Below, piece by piece: positions 1-9,160 of a stretch of 64,000 nucleotides of DNA. Source of the DNA: Paenibacillus sp. FSL R5-0341 (GTDB lineage Bacteria; Bacillota; Bacilli; Paenibacillales; Paenibacillaceae); NCBI RefSeq assembly GCF_037975235.1, contig NZ_CP150241.1, positions 496,001 to 560,000 of the forward strand, written 5' to 3'. Under the pieces are notes generated by a model, which was not told the origin of the DNA, made no database searches, and saw only the letters and a list, made by a program, of their open reading frames with translations. Position numbers and translations under genes: made by a program. Each line of letters opens with the position of its first letter. The first letter of the stretch is position 1.

Positions 1-439
1 CCGGGTTACCATTGGCGAATCGTTCAGGGAAAATCTGATAGAACACCGCATCCTTAACCCACGCAGGGGGTGTGAATACAGCTCCGGCATGAATATAAGG
101 GAACTGGAACATACGACCCGGATCGTCCGGCTCTTCTTCCTGGAAGTCCGTCTCGGTCATCCAGATCTGTTCGTCTCCGTTTTTAAGCAGAAAAGAGTAC
201 TTCAGCCGGTGGTAGGGAGGTTTCACCTCGCCCTCGTAGTAATCGAACATGGAGTCAGAGGTAAACTTGGTTAAGGGAACCAGCGCTTTGGTTGCATCCC
301 AAGCGTATTTGTCACCGGTCAAGGCGTGTACCTCAGTCAGATCATTTTTTTTGGTACGCAGGCGCAGATGGATTGTATCTTGGTCATAGGCATAGGCCCA
401 GTTCCGTTTCGGTTGATGATAGATGGCTTCCAGCAGCAT
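1..439 (-). CDS. Neopullulanase / cyclomaltodextrinase-type GH13 enzyme (5' part only)
   Basis: The gene reads leftwards from the ATG at 439 and stays open to the left edge, so only the first 146 codons are present. The start has a GGGAGGA ribosome site about 8 bases upstream. The protein begins MLLEAIYHQPKRNWAYAY, typical of the N-terminal CBM34 domain of the neopullulanase/maltogenic amylase group. It enters the GH13 barrel with WVKDAVFYQIFPERFANGNP. Such enzymes are usually cytoplasmic and hydrolyse cyclodextrins, pullulan or maltodextrins. No signal peptide is seen, which fits. The catalytic Asp/Glu/Asp lie outside the window. It is divergent from the response regulator at 663. Confidence 0.88.
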   Translation of the reverse strand, partial: MLLEAIYHQPKRNWAYAYDQDTIHLRLRTKKNDLTEVHALTGDKYAWDATKALVPLTKFTSDSMFDYYEGEVKPPYHRLKYSFLLKNGDEQIWMTETDFQEEEPDDPGRMFQFPYIHAGAVFTPPAWVKDAVFYQIFPERFANGNP

Positions 440-500
440 AATGAAATTCCTCCCGTCAGGTGTAGAACTAATATGTACTTGGTAGACTTGATGGATATGA

Positions 501-530
501 CATTACCCAAGGTAATGGATAAGCTATAAT
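501..530 (+). promoter_or_regulatory. Palindromic operator CATTACCCAAGGTAATG plus TATAAT
   Basis: A perfect inverted repeat (7-base arms, 3-base centre) occupies 501-517. It is followed by TATAAT at 525-530. A poor -35 (TTACCC, 503-508) would lie inside the palindrome at 16-base spacing. This is in the divergent gap between the amylase gene and the response regulator, so a regulator binding here could affect either gene. The binding protein is unknown. Confidence 0.4.
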
Positions 531-662
531 TAGAATGCGTGGCAACGTGAGACTTCAACATTTCAATAAGACATGAATCCATAGGTTATAGGCAGCTTTT
601 ATCATTATTATGCTCAGATATATCATTAACCCAATGGGGGCAGAAAGGAAACGAATATTCGG

Positions 663-1346
663 ATGAAAACCAAACTGTTATATATTGAAGACGATACGGA
701 AATTGCGACTTGGGTCAGAGCCGATCTGGAGGAACGCGGTTATGAGGTGCAATGGCTCGGAAGTGGTGAAGGTGCCGCGGAGGCTGCTGTCGGTTGCTCC
801 CTCATTATCCTGGATGTCATGTTGCCAGGATTGGATGGATTTACGGTGGGCCAGCGACTCAAAAAAGAATATCCCGCCGTACCCATTGTCATGCTCTCCG
901 CCAGAACGTCCATTGACGACAAGCTGCATGGTCTCGATTTTGCTGATGACTATGTGACCAAACCATTTCATCCCGATGAACTGGCTGCCCGGATTGAGGT
1001 TCAACTGCGTAAGGCAGGAACAGCGGTCTCATCGGATGTAGCCCTGAAGCTGGATCATCTCTCCATCTATGAGAAGGACAATCGGATCGTCAATGAGGAG
1101 ACGGGGGATGAGATTATTTTATCAGGAAAACAGTTTCACATCTTCACTTACCTGCTACGACATATGGGCATGATTCGAACGAAAGAGCAGATTTATGAAG
1201 CTGTCTGGAACGAGCCCTATCTGGATGGGGATAAGACTTTGATGGTACATATTCGACATCTGCGCGAAAAGCTGGAGCTTGATCCGGCCAATCCTGGTGT
1301 TATTCAGACGGTCCGCGGTGTGGGATATCGTGTGAAAAAGCCATGA
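663..1346 (+). CDS. OmpR/PhoB-family response regulator
   Basis: A 227-residue regulator. The receiver domain (about 1-118) carries acidic D10/D11, the phospho-acceptor D51 in IILDVMLPGLDG, and KPF near residue 100. A winged-helix DNA-binding domain follows (about 130-225), ending RGVGYRVKKP. The ATG at 663 has AAAGGA about 10 bases upstream. The stop overlaps an in-frame ATG of the kinase gene (ATGA). With the kinase and the ABC exporter downstream it forms the five-gene layout usual for BcrR/LanRK-type antimicrobial peptide detoxification modules. That role is inferred from context; the stimulus cannot be read. Confidence 0.92.
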   Translation: MKTKLLYIEDDTEIATWVRADLEERGYEVQWLGSGEGAAEAAVGCSLIILDVMLPGLDGFTVGQRLKKEYPAVPIVMLSARTSIDDKLHGLDFADDYVTKPFHPDELAARIEVQLRKAGTAVSSDVALKLDHLSIYEKDNRIVNEETGDEIILSGKQFHIFTYLLRHMGMIRTKEQIYEAVWNEPYLDGDKTLMVHIRHLREKLELDPANPGVIQTVRGVGYRVKKP

Positions 1347-1402
1347 TCCGGCGGTTCAGAGAACGGAAAATCATGAAGAGAGGACAGAAGGGAGAACGAG
1401 GC

Positions 1403-2908
1403 ATGGATCAAAAGCAATCTGGGCGACGCAAGCTTCGCTTTGGGCGGTCCTTGATGTCCAGATATATGATCCTGATTCTCGCGGCAGTATTATTCGTGCC
1501 CGTCGTTCTTCCGATCATATCCATCATTTATGTTGTGGTGGTGAATAACACGAATTCGAATCAAGCGTCACCATATGGTGACGTTACCCGAATCAGTAAC
1601 TTGTGGTTGCGTGAAGCACAGAAACTGGATGGTGCTACAGATGGAGAGGTTAGCGCACGGTTGAAGCAGTTACATCGCAAGTATTCCAAAGCTTCCATGT
1701 ATCGAGTGAATGCTCGTGGTGAGACGGTTTTTATTCTGGGTGGTGAAGATGTATCGCTGGTGAAATCCACGTCGGCGGATGGCAAATCAGACACGATATT
1801 GAAGTGGTCATTGGATTCAGGGAAAACTACAGAGACCCGAATTCCAGCTGAATGGAATGCGAACAATACCGTGCAATTCATGAAAGAAGCTACCTATCGT
1901 GATCCACTAACTGTAGTTGCCTATGTAGGCGGAGATGAACAGGACAGAGGACAGGGCTTCATGGTCATTGAAGTGCCGCGATCTCTTTTGCAAATGAAAC
2001 AGAACAATTGGCCAATGGAACTCTTGTATCTTGGCATTGTCATGACTCTCATCTTTCTGATCTTCATCATCATGTCGATTCTCTTCTTTGCACGTATTCG
2101 CAAGCGACTTATTCGTCTGCAGACGGCGATGATGACCCCGGGCAAGGAAGGCATTCCACTTCCGGTGGATATCCGCCGGTCAGATGAGATCGGTCAGCTG
2201 GAGGAATCCTTCAATCAGATGGTGCATCAACTGTCCGACAGCCGCGAGCGTGAACGAGAGGAAGAACAATTGCGCAAACGTCTCATTGCGGGGCTTTCCC
2301 ACGATCTGCGCACCCCGCTAACAGTAATTCGTGGACATATGCATGCTTTGCACAAGGAAGCGCTTAGTGAGCGAGGTGACCGTTCATTACATCGAATGGA
2401 AGCGAAAATGGAGGATCTCGGCGGGCTCATCGACAACATGTTATCCTACAATTTGCTCACGAGCGGGAAATATACCCTGAAGCTGGAGGAGAAAGATATG
2501 CTGCGGATCGTCAGGGAAACGGCGGCGGCCTGGTACCCAGTCTGGGAGAAAGAAGAGTTCGAGATTGATATTGACCTGCCAGAGGAACCGCTGATCTGGC
2601 ATATGGATGAACAGGGCATGCGTCGTATCCTCGATAATCTGTTCCAGAACGTGATCCGTCATGCCGCCAGCGGGAAATACATTGGCATCTCAACCCAGGA
2701 GATTCAGGGCGAGACCGCTATTGTTATTCAGGATCGGGGTCCGGGAATGCAACCGAGTTCCGACACGAAGGGGACGGGTCTGGGGCTATCCATTGTAGAC
2801 CTGTTGATTCGTGAGATGGGACTGCGGAAGCGGGTGGACAGTTCCAATACCGGTGTTAGGACATATATCTACAGTGGTACGGGAAACAGGGAAACAACAA
2901 ACCGCTGA
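1403..2908 (+). CDS. Membrane sensor histidine kinase
   Basis: The frame opens at 1343, overlapping the regulator stop, but the ATG at 1403 is the better start: it follows GGGAGAACGAGG and places the first membrane helix near residue 20. That gives about 501 residues. Order: TM helix, about 150-residue extracytoplasmic domain, second TM helix (LGIVMTLIFLIFIIMSILFF), HAMP-like linker, dimerisation domain with LSHDLRTPLTVIRGH (phospho-His about residue 300), and an ATPase domain ending GPGMQPSSDTKGTGLGLSIV. The sensor domain is larger than in intramembrane-sensing BceS-type kinases, so the signal may be read outside the membrane. Partner of the upstream regulator. Confidence 0.9.
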   Translation: MDQKQSGRRKLRFGRSLMSRYMILILAAVLFVPVVLPIISIIYVVVVNNTNSNQASPYGDVTRISNLWLREAQKLDGATDGEVSARLKQLHRKYSKASMYRVNARGETVFILGGEDVSLVKSTSADGKSDTILKWSLDSGKTTETRIPAEWNANNTVQFMKEATYRDPLTVVAYVGGDEQDRGQGFMVIEVPRSLLQMKQNNWPMELLYLGIVMTLIFLIFIIMSILFFARIRKRLIRLQTAMMTPGKEGIPLPVDIRRSDEIGQLEESFNQMVHQLSDSREREREEEQLRKRLIAGLSHDLRTPLTVIRGHMHALHKEALSERGDRSLHRMEAKMEDLGGLIDNMLSYNLLTSGKYTLKLEEKDMLRIVRETAAAWYPVWEKEEFEIDIDLPEEPLIWHMDEQGMRRILDNLFQNVIRHAASGKYIGISTQEIQGETAIVIQDRGPGMQPSSDTKGTGLGLSIVDLLIREMGLRKRVDSSNTGVRTYIYSGTGNRETTNR

Positions 2909-2994
2909 AATCCCTTTTTTTAAACTAAATTTAAACTGGAGACTACCTTGGCTTTAACCTTGGAAGGTTACGATAGTTCCGAGGTGATCATACA

Positions 2995-3909
2995 GTGAGT
3001 GAAAATATTATTCAAACGGCGAATTTATGGAAAACATACCGGGACCGTGCAGCGGTCCGTGAACTTGATCTGCATATTAAAAAGGGAGATATCTATGGCT
3101 TCCTCGGTCCCAATGGTGCCGGCAAGACAACAACGATTCGCATGCTTCTCGGCTTGATTAAACCAACCAAAGGCGTGATCCGGGTCTTCGACAAGGATAT
3201 TCGCAAGGAGCGCATGGACATTTTGCGTCGTGTGGGCTCCCTAGTTGAATACCCGTCCTATTACGGACATCTGAACGCAGTAGAGAATCTGGAGACCTTG
3301 CGCCGCATTATCAATGTGCCGAAATCGAGAATTGCTGAAGTGCTGTCCATTGTAGATCTGACGAAGGATGCCAAACGTTCGGTGAAGGGATATTCCCTTG
3401 GGATGAAGCAGCGTCTGGGGATTGCCAGCGCTTTGCTGGGTGAGCCGGAGCTATTGATTCTGGACGAACCGACAAATGGGCTTGATCCTGCCGGTATTCA
3501 GGAGATTCGGGAATTGATCAAACGCATGCCTCTGGAACATGGCATTACTGTTCTGGTGTCCAGCCACTTACTGAGTGAAGTTGAACAGATGGCAAGTCGC
3601 GTCGGTATTATCCGTGAAGGCAAGATGGTGCTTCAGGATACCATTGCGAGTCTGCATAGTCAGACGGGCAGCTCTATCCGGTTAACGGTATCGGAGCCGG
3701 AAGAGGCCATGAAGCTGGCCAGAGAACAGGGCCAATATGGTCAGCGGCAGGGTTCTGCGTTAACGTTCCCTTATATGGATAACCCTTCGGTGGCACTGCT
3801 TGTGCGCCGATTAATTGAGCAGGATCATGATGTGTATCGTGTAGAGGAACAGCGTCAGTCTCTGGAAGATCTGTTCATGCGGGTCATCGGCGAGGGGGCA
3901 TCCATATGA
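2995..3909 (+). CDS. ABC transporter ATP-binding protein, bacitracin/lantibiotic-export type (LanF-like)
   Basis: A 304-residue ATPase starting at GTG 2995 behind GAGGTGAT. It has Walker A GPNGAGKTT (residues 38-46), a YSLGMKQRLG signature in place of canonical LSGGQ, and Walker B LLILDEPTNGLDP followed by a switch His in SSHLLSE. The altered signature and the roughly 80-residue C-terminal extension are common in BcrA/LanF ATPases, which power two ABC-2 permeases that remove peptide antibiotics from the membrane. It overlaps the next gene by 4 bases. It is probably co-regulated by the adjacent two-component system. Substrate not determined. Confidence 0.88.
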   Translation: MSENIIQTANLWKTYRDRAAVRELDLHIKKGDIYGFLGPNGAGKTTTIRMLLGLIKPTKGVIRVFDKDIRKERMDILRRVGSLVEYPSYYGHLNAVENLETLRRIINVPKSRIAEVLSIVDLTKDAKRSVKGYSLGMKQRLGIASALLGEPELLILDEPTNGLDPAGIQEIRELIKRMPLEHGITVLVSSHLLSEVEQMASRVGIIREGKMVLQDTIASLHSQTGSSIRLTVSEPEEAMKLAREQGQYGQRQGSALTFPYMDNPSVALLVRRLIEQDHDVYRVEEQRQSLEDLFMRVIGEGASI

Positions 3910-4622
3910 CCAGGCGTGCATTATCATCGGATTGGCTCAAGATTCGCGGGAAAGGCATCTGGTTTCTCGTCTTCCTGGCTCCGATTGGATTGATAGCCAT
4001 GCAGGCGCTTAATTTCGGGCTACGGCTGGATTATCTGAAAGAACAGTACGCCGATAACCTGTGGGGTGGGCTATTGGGCAATGTGGTTATCTTTGTGCCT
4101 TTGTCTCTGATGCTGGGGGCAACCATTCTCAGCTCGATGATCGCTAATGTTGAGCATGAACAGGGATCGTGGAAGCAGCTGCTTGCGATGCCGATTCCTA
4201 GACCGGCTGTGTATCTGGCTAAGTTTCTGCTTGCTTGTCTGCTGCTGATGATCTCCTGCCTGCTGTTAACCGCTGGAATCGTGGGTCTGGGACTGATCCT
4301 CGGATTCCATGCCAGTGAGATCCCTTGGATGCAGGCGATTAAGCTGGGGCTGCTACCTTTGGCTGGTGCGCTTCCCGTGTTATCTCTGGAGTTATGGCTC
4401 ACGATGGTAAACAAGAATCAGGCGCTTCCGGTCACCCTTGGTATTGTGCTAGCGATAACGGGCATGTTCGCACTCAGTATCTCACCGAACTTTCCACTCG
4501 CTTGGGCGCAGATGGCCTGGAATGGACCCAATCCATATCTGTATGCAGGCATGGGTGCAGGTCTGGGAATCTTGATTCTGTTGCTGGGTATGGTGCACTT
4601 TAGTCGGAAGGATGTGGCCTGA
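3906..4622 (+). CDS. ABC-2 type permease, lantibiotic immunity MutE/EpiE-like
   Basis: 238 residues with about six hydrophobic helices. A short cytoplasmic start (ALSSDWLKIRGKG) precedes the first helix, and the EHEQGSWKQLLAMPIPR stretch between helices 2 and 3 is characteristic of LanE/LanG permeases. The ATG overlaps the ATPase stop (ATGA), indicating translational coupling. It would form half of the membrane channel with the next gene. The family assignment rests on topology and this loop motif. The substrate, possibly a lanthipeptide or bacitracin, is inferred. Confidence 0.83.
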   Translation: MTRRALSSDWLKIRGKGIWFLVFLAPIGLIAMQALNFGLRLDYLKEQYADNLWGGLLGNVVIFVPLSLMLGATILSSMIANVEHEQGSWKQLLAMPIPRPAVYLAKFLLACLLLMISCLLLTAGIVGLGLILGFHASEIPWMQAIKLGLLPLAGALPVLSLELWLTMVNKNQALPVTLGIVLAITGMFALSISPNFPLAWAQMAWNGPNPYLYAGMGAGLGILILLLGMVHFSRKDVA

Positions 4623-4623
4623 C

Positions 4624-5358
4624 ATGAGCTTCGCGACAACCTATTTCCGAATTCTATCTGCTGAACGGTTGAAAATGGGTAAATCGCCCATATGGCTGCT
4701 GATCCTGCTGAGTCCACTCATTGCGCTGCTCATCGGACTCTTGTCCACGCCTTCTGGGAATTGGCAGGTTTTGATGGGCACCATGGTATTTCTGCATGGA
4801 TTGCTCCTGTTGCCAATGCTGACCGGCGTGTTTACGTCCTTTATCTGCCGATTTGAACATGCAGGAGGAGGGTGGAAGCAGATGCTGGTTTTGCCGCTCA
4901 CACGTTCAGGTGTATATGCAGGCAAACTGACGATTGTACTCATGCTTCTGGCGGGTACACAAGCATTGTTGCTGATGTCCATTCTGCTGGCAGGGTTGAT
5001 TCATGTCATCACAGGGCCAGTCCCTTGGGGATTCTTGGTGAGCAAGCTCCTGCTTGGATTATTGGCCTGTGTACCACTGGCTGCCCTGCAGATGTTCGTT
5101 TCATTGGTGTGGAGCAGCTTTGCCGCACCACTCGCACTGAATTTTGCACTGACCGTACCGAATATTCTCATCGTAAACTCAGCTACATTTGGGCCGTATT
5201 ATCCATGGGCACAACCGATGATTCTGATGACGCCAATGGATGGCGGAGGTTTCGGAGCCTATAATGTTCCGTTGATGACGATGCTGGCGGTCGTCGGAGG
5301 CAGTGCTGTCATTTTCATTGGGATAGGCATGATGTATTTTGCAAAAAAAGAAATTTGA
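4624..5358 (+). CDS. ABC-2 type permease, lantibiotic immunity MutG/EpiG-like
   Basis: About 244 residues from ATG 4624, which sits 1 base after the previous stop behind GGAAGGA. An ATG at 4612 is in frame but badly placed relative to that site. About six membrane helices are visible, and the loop FEHAGGGWKQMLVLPLTRSG parallels the EHEQGSWKQ loop of the upstream permease, so the two are paralogues forming a heterodimer. It ends AKKEI just before a strong terminator, closing the five-gene operon (regulator, kinase, ATPase, two permeases). Confidence 0.83.
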   Translation: MSFATTYFRILSAERLKMGKSPIWLLILLSPLIALLIGLLSTPSGNWQVLMGTMVFLHGLLLLPMLTGVFTSFICRFEHAGGGWKQMLVLPLTRSGVYAGKLTIVLMLLAGTQALLLMSILLAGLIHVITGPVPWGFLVSKLLLGLLACVPLAALQMFVSLVWSSFAAPLALNFALTVPNILIVNSATFGPYYPWAQPMILMTPMDGGGFGAYNVPLMTMLAVVGGSAVIFIGIGMMYFAKKEI

Positions 5359-5394
5359 ATAATCTGTTATAAGCCTGGTTATCGTAAGATCAAG

Positions 5395-5453
5395 ATCCTC
5401 TTTAAGCAAAACATGCAAAGCTCTGTTGTATGTAGGCTTGAGGAGGATTTTTT
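5395..5453. terminator. Intrinsic terminator between convergent genes
   Basis: ATCCTCTTTAAGC pairs with GCTTGAGGAGGAT (13 pairs, two of them G-U) around a 28-base loop and runs into TTTTTT. It lies between the exporter operon and the stop of the convergent acyltransferase gene. Confidence 0.7.
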
Positions 5454-6014
5454 CTAATGTCTGACCCACCCATCGTGAATGGTTAACTCCCGAATGATTT
5501 TGGCCGGGGCTCCGGCTACAAGTGTATTCTCGGGTACGTCTTTAGTTACCGTACTTCCTGCAGCCACGACTGCATTTCTGCCAATCGTCACTCCGGGCAA
5601 AATGAGTGCGCCTGTGCCAATCCAGGCATTATCCTGAATGATGATGCTTTTGGCGGTCTGGCTCCCGTCATCCAGCGAATCAATGCGGTGATAGGCACTG
5701 TCAAATATGCTTGTTCGAGGACCGATCATGACATTATTGCCGATCGTCACCTCTACGTTAGCCGCAATCCCCACACCGGCATTAATCATGACGTCATCTC
5801 CAATGGTTAATCGTGCTCCTTTGACCACGGTTAGCTGGGTTCCCCAAGGTTTGCCTATGATGTTAAGCCGTTTTCCCACCTGCAAATCACCCAATTTATT
5901 CAGATAAACCTTACCCCTAATTCGTGGCAGCAGGCCCATTGAGGGTTGAATTTTACCAAAGATGGCCAAGCCTCTTAGTTTGCCATAAACAATTTTAACT
6001 CTGTTGGGCAGCAT
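5454..6014 (-). CDS. Left-handed beta-helix (hexapeptide repeat) acyltransferase
   Basis: 186 residues, minus strand, ATG at 6014 behind GGAGAGGACGG. Repeated hexapeptide units run from about residue 45 (LQVGKRLNIIG, LTIGDDVMINAG, VTIGNNVMIGP, AWIGTGALILPGVTIG). The family's catalytic His is likely in DSAYHRID, and the C-terminal VAGAPAKIIREL is typical of sugar O-acetyltransferases. Members transfer acetyl or related groups from CoA to sugar hydroxyls, for example in exopolysaccharide or cell-wall decoration. The acceptor cannot be told, because no glycan biosynthesis operon adjoins it. Confidence 0.85.
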   Translation of the reverse strand: MLPNRVKIVYGKLRGLAIFGKIQPSMGLLPRIRGKVYLNKLGDLQVGKRLNIIGKPWGTQLTVVKGARLTIGDDVMINAGVGIAANVEVTIGNNVMIGPRTSIFDSAYHRIDSLDDGSQTAKSIIIQDNAWIGTGALILPGVTIGRNAVVAAGSTVTKDVPENTLVAGAPAKIIRELTIHDGWVRH

Positions 6015-6315
6015 GATTCATCCGTCCTCTCCGTAGTCAAATAACGCTTTTTAACGATTATATCTTTTTTGATACAATTTGTATCGTTGAATTTCTGAAT
6101 TATAATAAAGTAGAAATTTAAATTCCAACTATTACATCACACTTCATGTGAATTGAATCATAGATTGTAAGCAAAAGCACACGAGAATCTGGTAAAATAA
6201 AAAAAGCTGTTTCTAGGCAGGCTTACATGGTTATTCGAGGGTAGGCCCATTTCTACGGAAATAATTAATTCCTGCTGTTAGATGAAGATATTGGCTGAGA
6301 AAAGAGGGGTAAGCC
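6015..6315. promoter_or_regulatory. Divergent intergenic region with palindrome GATACAATTTGTATC
   Basis: A perfect 15-base palindrome lies at 6071-6085, about 57 bases upstream of the acyltransferase start, a likely operator for a MarR- or TetR-sized dimer. The part nearer the kinase gene contains GGCTTAC and GTAGGCC arms (about 6219-6247) that could form a small leader hairpin. No recognised riboswitch core was found. Confidence 0.35.
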
Positions 6316-9024
6316 TTGGATATTAATAAAATGGAAACCCTGAAGCGCATTATTTCTGAGGGAAGTTCTTACCAATCATTGTTTTTTAACCACCCGGATG
6401 CCATTTATGTGATGGACATCCATGGAAACTATATTGATGCTAATCCCTCGGTAGAGCGGATATCAGGGTATACACTGGATGACTTGATTCGTAAGAATCA
6501 GAGTGAGATCTGTCCTCCGGACAGTGAAAATTCACGCAAAGAATATATTAAAGAGGTACTGGCTGGACGTTCAGTCAGTAATTCCATTACTTTTTATCAT
6601 AAAGACGGATCTTTGAAACACGCAGAGATAACGTATGTGCCCATCACGGAGGGTGAAGAAGTTGTTGGCATCTATGGTATTGCCAAGGATGTTACCGAGA
6701 CGTTAGAAGTGGAGCGTGAGCTTCGGGAGACACAAGAGAAATATCAGGTGCTCGCTGACCATGCACAAGATCTGATTACGACCTGTGCAACGGATGGAAC
6801 GTTGTTGTACGTCTCACCTTCCGTGTACAGCTTGCTGGGTTATAAGCCAGAGGAAGTTACAGGAAAGTCCTTCAAGGATTATTGTTATCCGGGAGATTAT
6901 CCTGATCCTATGGAGCTTTCCGAGATTGGCAATGGCTGTAAGATGCGCGTGTTACACAAAAAAGGACATTATATCTGGATGGAGACATTGGCGAAGCCTG
7001 TGGCTGGAGTGCGGGGTAAGAAAATTCAGATTGTAAGCATTAGCAGGGATATTACCCAGCACAAAGATGCGGATAGACGTCTTCGAGAAAGTCGTCAGCG
7101 TTACAGATCACTGTTCGAACATAATCCGGCAGCCGTGTATTCATTGAATATGCAAGGCCAATATAGTGCGGTGAACAGCAAGCTTGTACAAATGCTGAAT
7201 GTTCCACGCAATAAGCTTATTGGTAAATCGTTTTTATCCAATCTGGATAAATGCGAAGTGCAATACGGCCAAACGAATTTTGAAATGGTGAAGCAGGGCG
7301 AACCGCAATATTATGAGACCCGAATTGTCAATTCAAGTGGTCGGAAGATCGAAGTATCCGTTACGAATGTGCCTATTATTGTGGATAAAGAAGTGGTAGG
7401 TGTCTATGGAATCGTATCCGATATTACAGAGCGTAAGGAATATACGGAACGGATTCAGGAGCTTAGCAAGCAACATGAGCTGATTCTTAACACGGTTACG
7501 GAAGGAATCTATGGTTTGGATGCAGATGGAATCACCATGTTTATGAATCCTGCAGCAGCTTCGATGTTCGGTTATGAACCGAAAGAATTCATCGGCAAAA
7601 ACTCACATCCCATTATCCATCACACGCGTGCAGACGGGAGTCATTTCCCAAAAGAAGAGTGCCCAATCCACATGACCGTTTTGGATGGACAGAGACGCTC
7701 AATCAAGGAAGATGTGTTCTGGCGTAAAGATGGCAGCAGCTTTCTGGTGCAGTATCAGGTGACGCCGATTATTGAACAGGGACAGATTCAGGGCGCGGTG
7801 GTCGTGTTCAATGATGTGACTGGCGAACGTGAAATTGTACGTGCCAAAGAGACAGCTGAGCTCGCAGCTCAGGCCAAGTCAGAATTTCTGTCGATGGTCA
7901 GCCATGAGATCCGGACACCGATGAACGGGATCGTGGGTATGACCGAGTTGTTGATCGGTACCGATTTATCGGAGGAACAGCGAGAATACGCCGAGATTAT
8001 TCAAGATAGCGGCGATGCTCTGCTGAACATCCTTAATGATATTTTGGACTTCAGTAAGCTGGAATCCGGGAAAATGGCGCTGGCTTATGAACCATTTGCA
8101 TTACGCAAGATGCTGGAACAGGTTGCCGAACTGTTTAAACCCCGTGCAGATGAGAAAAATCTGAAGATCAGATTTCGTCTCAATCCAAGTATCCCTGAGT
8201 TCATGGTAGGCGACTCCATACGTATCCGACAGATTCTGGTGAACCTGGTTGGCAATGCGCTGAAGTTCACAGACCGGGGAAGTATTGATGTCACCGTAGA
8301 TATCATCAAGGGCAGAAAGCCCGAAGACAGCGTTCTTGATTTTGCGGTGCAAGATACGGGGATTGGCATCCCCGCTGACAAGCTGGATCAGTTGTTCCAA
8401 TCCTTCTCTCAGCTGCATCCGGTGATTAACCGGAAGTATGGTGGTACTGGCTTGGGCCTGGTCATCTCCAAGCGACTCGTAGAGATCATGGGAGGCAGTA
8501 TCAGTGTCGAGAGTATAGAAGGAGAAGGTTCGACCTTCCGGTTTGCTGTCCCTGCGACGAGTGTAGAAGCTTCAGCGGAACAGACAGCAAGTCAGTTCCA
8601 TCATGATCGCACACGTCAAAGTGACAAGGTCGCCATGCGTATTCTGGTGGCGGAAGATCATCCGGTAAACCGGAAGATTCTGCGAGAATATCTGGAGAAG
8701 CTCGGATACCAGGCAGATGTGTGTACCAATGGCGTAGAGGCGATTGATGCCATCTCTCAGAATGCTTATGATATTGTCCTGATGGATATTCATATGCCTG
8801 TGATGGATGGACTGAAGGCGACAGACCTTTTACACCGCCTGATTCCACAAGACCGAATACCGCCAATTATTGCTGTTACAGGCAATGCCAAACGTGAAGA
8901 CAAGGAAGCTTGTTTGGAGATAGGTATGCGTGACTTCATTAGCAAACCGGTTATGCTGAGTGAGTTGAAGCGGGTGTTACAGCAATGGGGACCAAGGGAC
9001 GAACCTCAGCTTGCACCGAATTGA
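6316..9024 (+). CDS. Cytoplasmic multi-PAS hybrid sensor histidine kinase / receiver
   Basis: 902 residues from TTG 6316 (GAGGGGT 5 bases upstream; an ATG lies five codons later). Four PAS/PAC units follow one another (about 15-130, 140-255, 260-375, 385-510), several ending in the PAC-type V-I-DIT motif. Next come the dimerisation domain with VSHEIRTPMNG (phospho-His H530), an ATPase domain (NALKFTD, DTGIGIP, GGTGLGL) and a C-terminal receiver with phospho-acceptor D824 in MDIHMPVMDG. No membrane helix is seen, so it senses an internal cue, perhaps redox or a ligand. No output regulator is adjacent, so the phosphorelay partner is elsewhere. Confidence 0.92.
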   Translation: MDINKMETLKRIISEGSSYQSLFFNHPDAIYVMDIHGNYIDANPSVERISGYTLDDLIRKNQSEICPPDSENSRKEYIKEVLAGRSVSNSITFYHKDGSLKHAEITYVPITEGEEVVGIYGIAKDVTETLEVERELRETQEKYQVLADHAQDLITTCATDGTLLYVSPSVYSLLGYKPEEVTGKSFKDYCYPGDYPDPMELSEIGNGCKMRVLHKKGHYIWMETLAKPVAGVRGKKIQIVSISRDITQHKDADRRLRESRQRYRSLFEHNPAAVYSLNMQGQYSAVNSKLVQMLNVPRNKLIGKSFLSNLDKCEVQYGQTNFEMVKQGEPQYYETRIVNSSGRKIEVSVTNVPIIVDKEVVGVYGIVSDITERKEYTERIQELSKQHELILNTVTEGIYGLDADGITMFMNPAAASMFGYEPKEFIGKNSHPIIHHTRADGSHFPKEECPIHMTVLDGQRRSIKEDVFWRKDGSSFLVQYQVTPIIEQGQIQGAVVVFNDVTGEREIVRAKETAELAAQAKSEFLSMVSHEIRTPMNGIVGMTELLIGTDLSEEQREYAEIIQDSGDALLNILNDILDFSKLESGKMALAYEPFALRKMLEQVAELFKPRADEKNLKIRFRLNPSIPEFMVGDSIRIRQILVNLVGNALKFTDRGSIDVTVDIIKGRKPEDSVLDFAVQDTGIGIPADKLDQLFQSFSQLHPVINRKYGGTGLGLVISKRLVEIMGGSISVESIEGEGSTFRFAVPATSVEASAEQTASQFHHDRTRQSDKVAMRILVAEDHPVNRKILREYLEKLGYQADVCTNGVEAIDAISQNAYDIVLMDIHMPVMDGLKATDLLHRLIPQDRIPPIIAVTGNAKREDKEACLEIGMRDFISKPVMLSELKRVLQQWGPRDEPQLAPN

Positions 9025-9056
9025 ACAATAGTTCGACCGTGAAAAATAATAAATAC

Positions 9057-9102
9057 AAACATGCCAATAATCCTCCTCAGATGGAGGATTATTGGCATGT
9101 TT
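9057..9102. terminator. Perfect 20-bp hairpin terminator (bidirectional)
   Basis: AAACATGCCAATAATCCTCC (9057-9076) pairs perfectly with 9083-9102 around the loop TCAGAT. The T-rich tract is better on the minus-strand side, so it mainly ends the lactate dehydrogenase transcript. Confidence 0.85.
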
Positions 9103-9160
9103 GCGTTGACAGGCTTTTGAAATTGAGCTGATGCATAGAATTGGAGCTTATACGAATGGC

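Noticed and set aside
6180..6300. Possible cyclic di-GMP riboswitch before the PAS kinase
   Set aside because: Short complementary arms exist, but the conserved GEMM core segments are missing.
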